This document shows positions 60,407 through 64,000 of a stretch of DNA of 64,000 nucleotides, in pieces (position 1 is the stretch's first letter; every line of letters starts with the position of its first letter). The DNA comes from Fasciola hepatica (taxonomy: Eukaryota > Platyhelminthes > Trematoda > Plagiorchiida > Fasciolidae). The notes beneath the pieces are model-generated. The model did not search any database and was not told where the DNA came from. It saw only the letters and a list, made by a program, of their open reading frames with translations. The stretch is taken from NCBI GenBank assembly GCA_948099385.1, contig CANUEZ040000029.1, positions 2,325,501-2,389,500 on the forward strand, read 5' to 3'. A program made the position numbers and the translations under genes.

Positions 60407-62635
60407 TCACTGAGGCTCCTTATTTTGTAAATATCCAAAACGACCAAAACATTTGACGTAACTCAACCACCAAAAATCATGTGCAAAGAGCTCCCTGTAG
60501 CACAGCTCTTGTGGGAATACATCAGGTGGGATAATGTGGTCGCTACATGTCATCAGATTATTTTTGACATTCAAGTCAGACAATCTTCTCAGAGGTATAG
60601 CGTTATTGGTTGACATTTGTGCTTCCCCGTTTTGGGTCCTGCTGCTTTTGAGTGACACGGACTTCAGGACTTCACCGATCTGTTGAGATGATACGAGGAA
60701 TTAGCATCCACACAGCTTGCTTTTCACATATTTATTTGATGCATAGGCGTGACGGTGTATTTCACCTCGACTATTAATCTGTACTCTCACCGACATCCTT
60801 CGTAATTCTACACGGCCGTTCGAGACCGCATGGATGAGGTTTCCATCACCTCTACATCAACCACTATCCAAATTATTCAAACATGATCAACCTGTGTGAA
60901 CTGTTTCAAATGCGATAGATTGGTGACCAGTACAACCTTCGAGAATCAATCATAGCCCGAATTGCATGACATATTATATCCTATTTGATATACAATGCTC
61001 TGATCTCGGTAGACCTGAGTTAAGTTGTCTAATACCTAACCACCATTTGAACATTGGTGAATGAGAGAAAGAACTGCATACTTCACGATAATCGGGAATG
61101 ATACTGGGACGTTTGCCAGTGAAATTGGTCTTAAAATAGCTCATCCAAAATGTCGACAACCTTCCGAATATTTCGGTTACGCTGTGCTATTGAACAACAA
61201 AGTTTTACGACGCCACAAATTCTTTACAAGTCCACTGTTGCAGCAAAACTCGTTTCAGTCAGATTTTCTTTTTCAGACAAAGACACCCGATTAAGGATCA
61301 CATATTTTGGCTACATTCTAAAATATCGAAATTCCTAACCGAATAACTGCTTATAAGACCGGAGAGTTTGATCGTTAAAAACTCCATAAGATTCTACTTT
61401 GCTCCAAATTTGTCTATATATGCAAACGTAGTCGAGCTCGGTGCAGTTCGTACTTGAGAACTATGTGTGCTGTACTTGCTGATCTAAGGTGCCACAGTAG
61501 GCCATCGAATGCAGTTCGTACTAATTGCCCACTCAAATCACATCAACACATGTCATCCACCCCTTTGTGAATTCGGGGTTCGACTGACTACAGTAGGATT
61601 CCCCTACAACACATTGGATACGAACAAAAAAGACGGAACAAATCTAAAACCTCATACAGAGAGATCGAGTGGGAATAAGGAGGAAATGGGTCAGGATAAA
61701 TACCGCGGGAGAGATCAGATTTCACAAGCTTGGCCCAGATCCATCTCCAGAGCATCAGTCGGTGTCGTTGGTGTCATTAGTCTGATCAACGGTCAACGGA
61801 CGGGTCTGGGTCACGCAATGGGACAGTTGGCCTCTTCACATTCCTTTATTTTTGACCTATCACACTATTGGGATTATTATTTTGTCCATTTAGCATTGTT
61901 CCTGTGGGACGTTATTTGAGGGTATCATTACGAATCCCTGAAAACGAGCTTGTTCACTGCCCTGTCGTATTCTTCAGGTGTTCTGTGGGATTATCCGGAC
62001 AGTTTCCCTACTTTTCAACTGGTATCCACTCTATCGACTCACGGTCAATGGGGTAGATTTTACCAAAACGTCCTCGGAACATTAGCAAATACCAATCACC
62101 GATGTACGCATTACTGTTCAGATAAAAGATGGAAATAAATGATCCGGTCGTGGTACGTTTCACTTCCATCAGAAATGACAATCTGGGCCTCAGACGTGGT
62201 TGCAATCCAAAGATATTCATGAATTATGCTTCTATAGCTCATTTCGAGAGGCTCGTCTCGAACACTGGAGCATAAAAAGAATATTGGATTATGCAGTATT
62301 TTGGTTGTTCATCTGTGTCGTGCTTTTTACTCCTTAGCACCTTAATGGAGAGAAAATTTTAGATAAGTGAAATTGAACATGGTTGGTTTATTACCTGATG
62401 TAAACCACTTCCTCGATAGGTTTTACTGCTATCAGTCTAAGCGAACTTACTGGAATACACATCAGCTTCGGAGCATTTCTCACTATTGTTCACACCGAAT
62501 GAAGTAAATAAAGCTGGTGCAGTTCAACTCCAAATACTAGAATGGGAGCGCCAGATAGCATCAAAAAAGTGACTTATGTGCTCCAATACTTACACTTTTT
62601 GATCCGATCGGGTTTGTAAACTCTTCCTTCTTCAT
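60407..62635 (-). CDS. Putative two-exon minus-strand gene, copy 2 (104-aa model)
   Basis: Counterpart of 7788-10015, with exon 1 at 62635-62594 and exon 2 at 60679-60407. Start codon, donor, acceptor and stop are all preserved. One base immediately upstream of the ATG context differs (AGA to ATA two codons before it). See the copy 1 entry for composition. Function unknown. Confidence 0.33.
61061..61294 (+). CDS. 77-codon ORF, copy 2
   Basis: Counterpart of 8442-8675, identical in protein. In this copy a second overlapping frame (61150-61338, 62 codons) is also open, because two adjacent TAA codons of copy 1 read CAA CAA here. The reading frame that matters, if any, cannot be decided from the sequence alone. 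Confidence 0.3.
   Translation: MRERTAYFTIIGNDTGTFASEIGLKIAHPKCRQPSEYFGYAVLLNNKVLRRHKFFTSPLLQQNSFQSDFLFQTKTPD
62129..62275 (+). CDS. Short 48-codon ORF, possible exon, copy 2
   Basis: Counterpart of 9509-9655 with two replacements and one silent difference. Same caveats. Confidence 0.2.
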   Translation: MEINDPVVVRFTSIRNDNLGLRRGCNPKIFMNYASIAHFERLVSNTGA

Positions 62636-64000
62636 TTTTATCTTGAGAAATTTACGACAGTTTTTCTTGAAATATGACAGTTTGTTTTACGAGATATTAC
62701 TTCCCATGATGCTAATGCTCACCCAGACATAGGTAGAGATTTTTCCCACAATGACTCGAACAGGATATGAAACAAGCAGAACATGAAGTATATTTCAAAT
62801 AAAGAATCTTTGAAAACATGCAACGGTGTGCAATTACCTTCTTGTTATTTCCCTAACAATTATATTGAGCTTGATGCAGGCCATTTGGAATGACAACGAT
62901 GATTTGGATTCTTCTCAATGAGAGCACCTCTATCGAATCCGATCCAAAGGACAAGTGCGTTTGGACGGAGTCAAAATAAGTCAAAAATTATCTTTTGGAT
63001 TTTGGGATCGTTCGTAAAGACACCGTTGTTATTCTTCAGAAGTCACTTTTGTTTCATGCAAATCCAAATATTTATTCTGTAGTTGTTCATGTGGTTGTCA
63101 ATGGTAGTCTATTACCCATTATTTCTAACTATGAAGCAATATAGACTTATTGTACTCAACGTGTTTGAACAAAATTCGGCAGCACAGTGTGAACTTCTCT
63201 AGGTGAAAACAGAACACAACACTTGCTAATTATTTGTTTCGGCACGGGGGTTTCTGATATACAAAACTTAAATTACATGTGACTACTTCCAAGGTCCGGC
63301 AAAATTTGACAACTTTTTCATTTACTGATGCCATTCTCAAGATTTCTTCCAACAAAAGTTTTCATACTTCTGGAAATACTCAAGATTATCTTTATGAAAG
63401 AGACCGCAATATTTTTCGAAAATTATCAATAAGACTATCTGACAGTTTAGAACACCAGTCCCAATGGATGATATTCCTGGAAAACGGAACAGCTGAATTC
63501 CGATTGTATTATGTAGCACTTTCGTCAAGGTTTATGTTTTGCTCACCTACGGGTGTTCGTTTGATAGCCTCGTTTACAGCACACATGAAATACCCAAAGT
63601 TATTTCTGTGGAGCACGTTTTTCTCCTGTGACTCAAATTGCCGTCACATATGAATTTCTACACATTCAGCAATTTTGTCTGGAGAGTAACTTCATATTTA
63701 CTTGTCTCGAGAACTGTTATCTGACATTGGCATTTGTGTCATCGATTTGACATCATGCGTACTTAAATTTTCCATCAAGTAGATGCACAATGTCATCACA
63801 ATCTAATTCATGTGTCAATAATTTCATGAAATTCTCGAGCGCTGATTTGGTTCTAAAGATTCAATTTCAAGCCATTGCCAGAAAATATATACAGCAAGTG
63901 AACATTTGTAATGGAGTCCTCCCAGAAATAGACTTATTCTCATCTACACTTACTCAGAACATATCAGTAAACTCGTCGGATAATGGACTTCACTCATGGC

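Overview
This is a eukaryotic, AT-rich, intron-rich window. It has no bacterial gene density, no operons, no long ORF and no recognisable phage or plasmid gene. Dense degenerate tRNA-derived SINE-like repeats, GATA/GATT and TA microsatellites, and short coding-like segments bounded by GT/AG signals fit a metazoan. A parasitic flatworm (trematode-like) genome is my best guess, from the general look only; no marker gene was identified. I could not match any ORF to a named family, so every gene call is a by-eye model and all function fields are deliberately empty.

The dominant feature is a large direct duplication. Bases 1-11380 reappear at 52595-64000 in the same orientation and order, offset by about 52.6 kb, at roughly 97-99 % identity with scattered small indels. 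Each copy begins, as far as visible, with a GATA/GATT microsatellite that has been rebuilt between the copies. The homology runs to both window edges, so the true unit is longer. Either it is a tandem array with a period of about 52.6 kb, or a local segmental duplication, or two haplotypes assembled in series.

The duplicated segment can be read as a cluster of small spliced genes: a 97-codon + strand model (2073-4113), a 128-codon + strand membrane-protein model (4299-7037), a 104-codon - strand model (10015-7788) and short intact ORFs (8442-8675, 9509-9655). Comparing the copies is informative. One copy of the membrane-protein model has a premature stop. One 77-codon ORF differs only at two synonymous sites. 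A 48-bp patch is far more diverged than its surroundings.

The unique interval (11.4-52.6 kb) holds a repeat-rich island at about 21-29 kb, with SINE-like elements of several kinds, an inverted SINE pair and an imperfect inverted repeat interrupted by a SINE. A phase-compatible three-exon - strand model spans 28541 to 17861 around this island. Other coding-like segments lie at 27.2, 30.5, 32.8, 35.3, 35.9 and 38.6 kb. Much of 39-52 kb shows nothing I can support apart from simple repeats.
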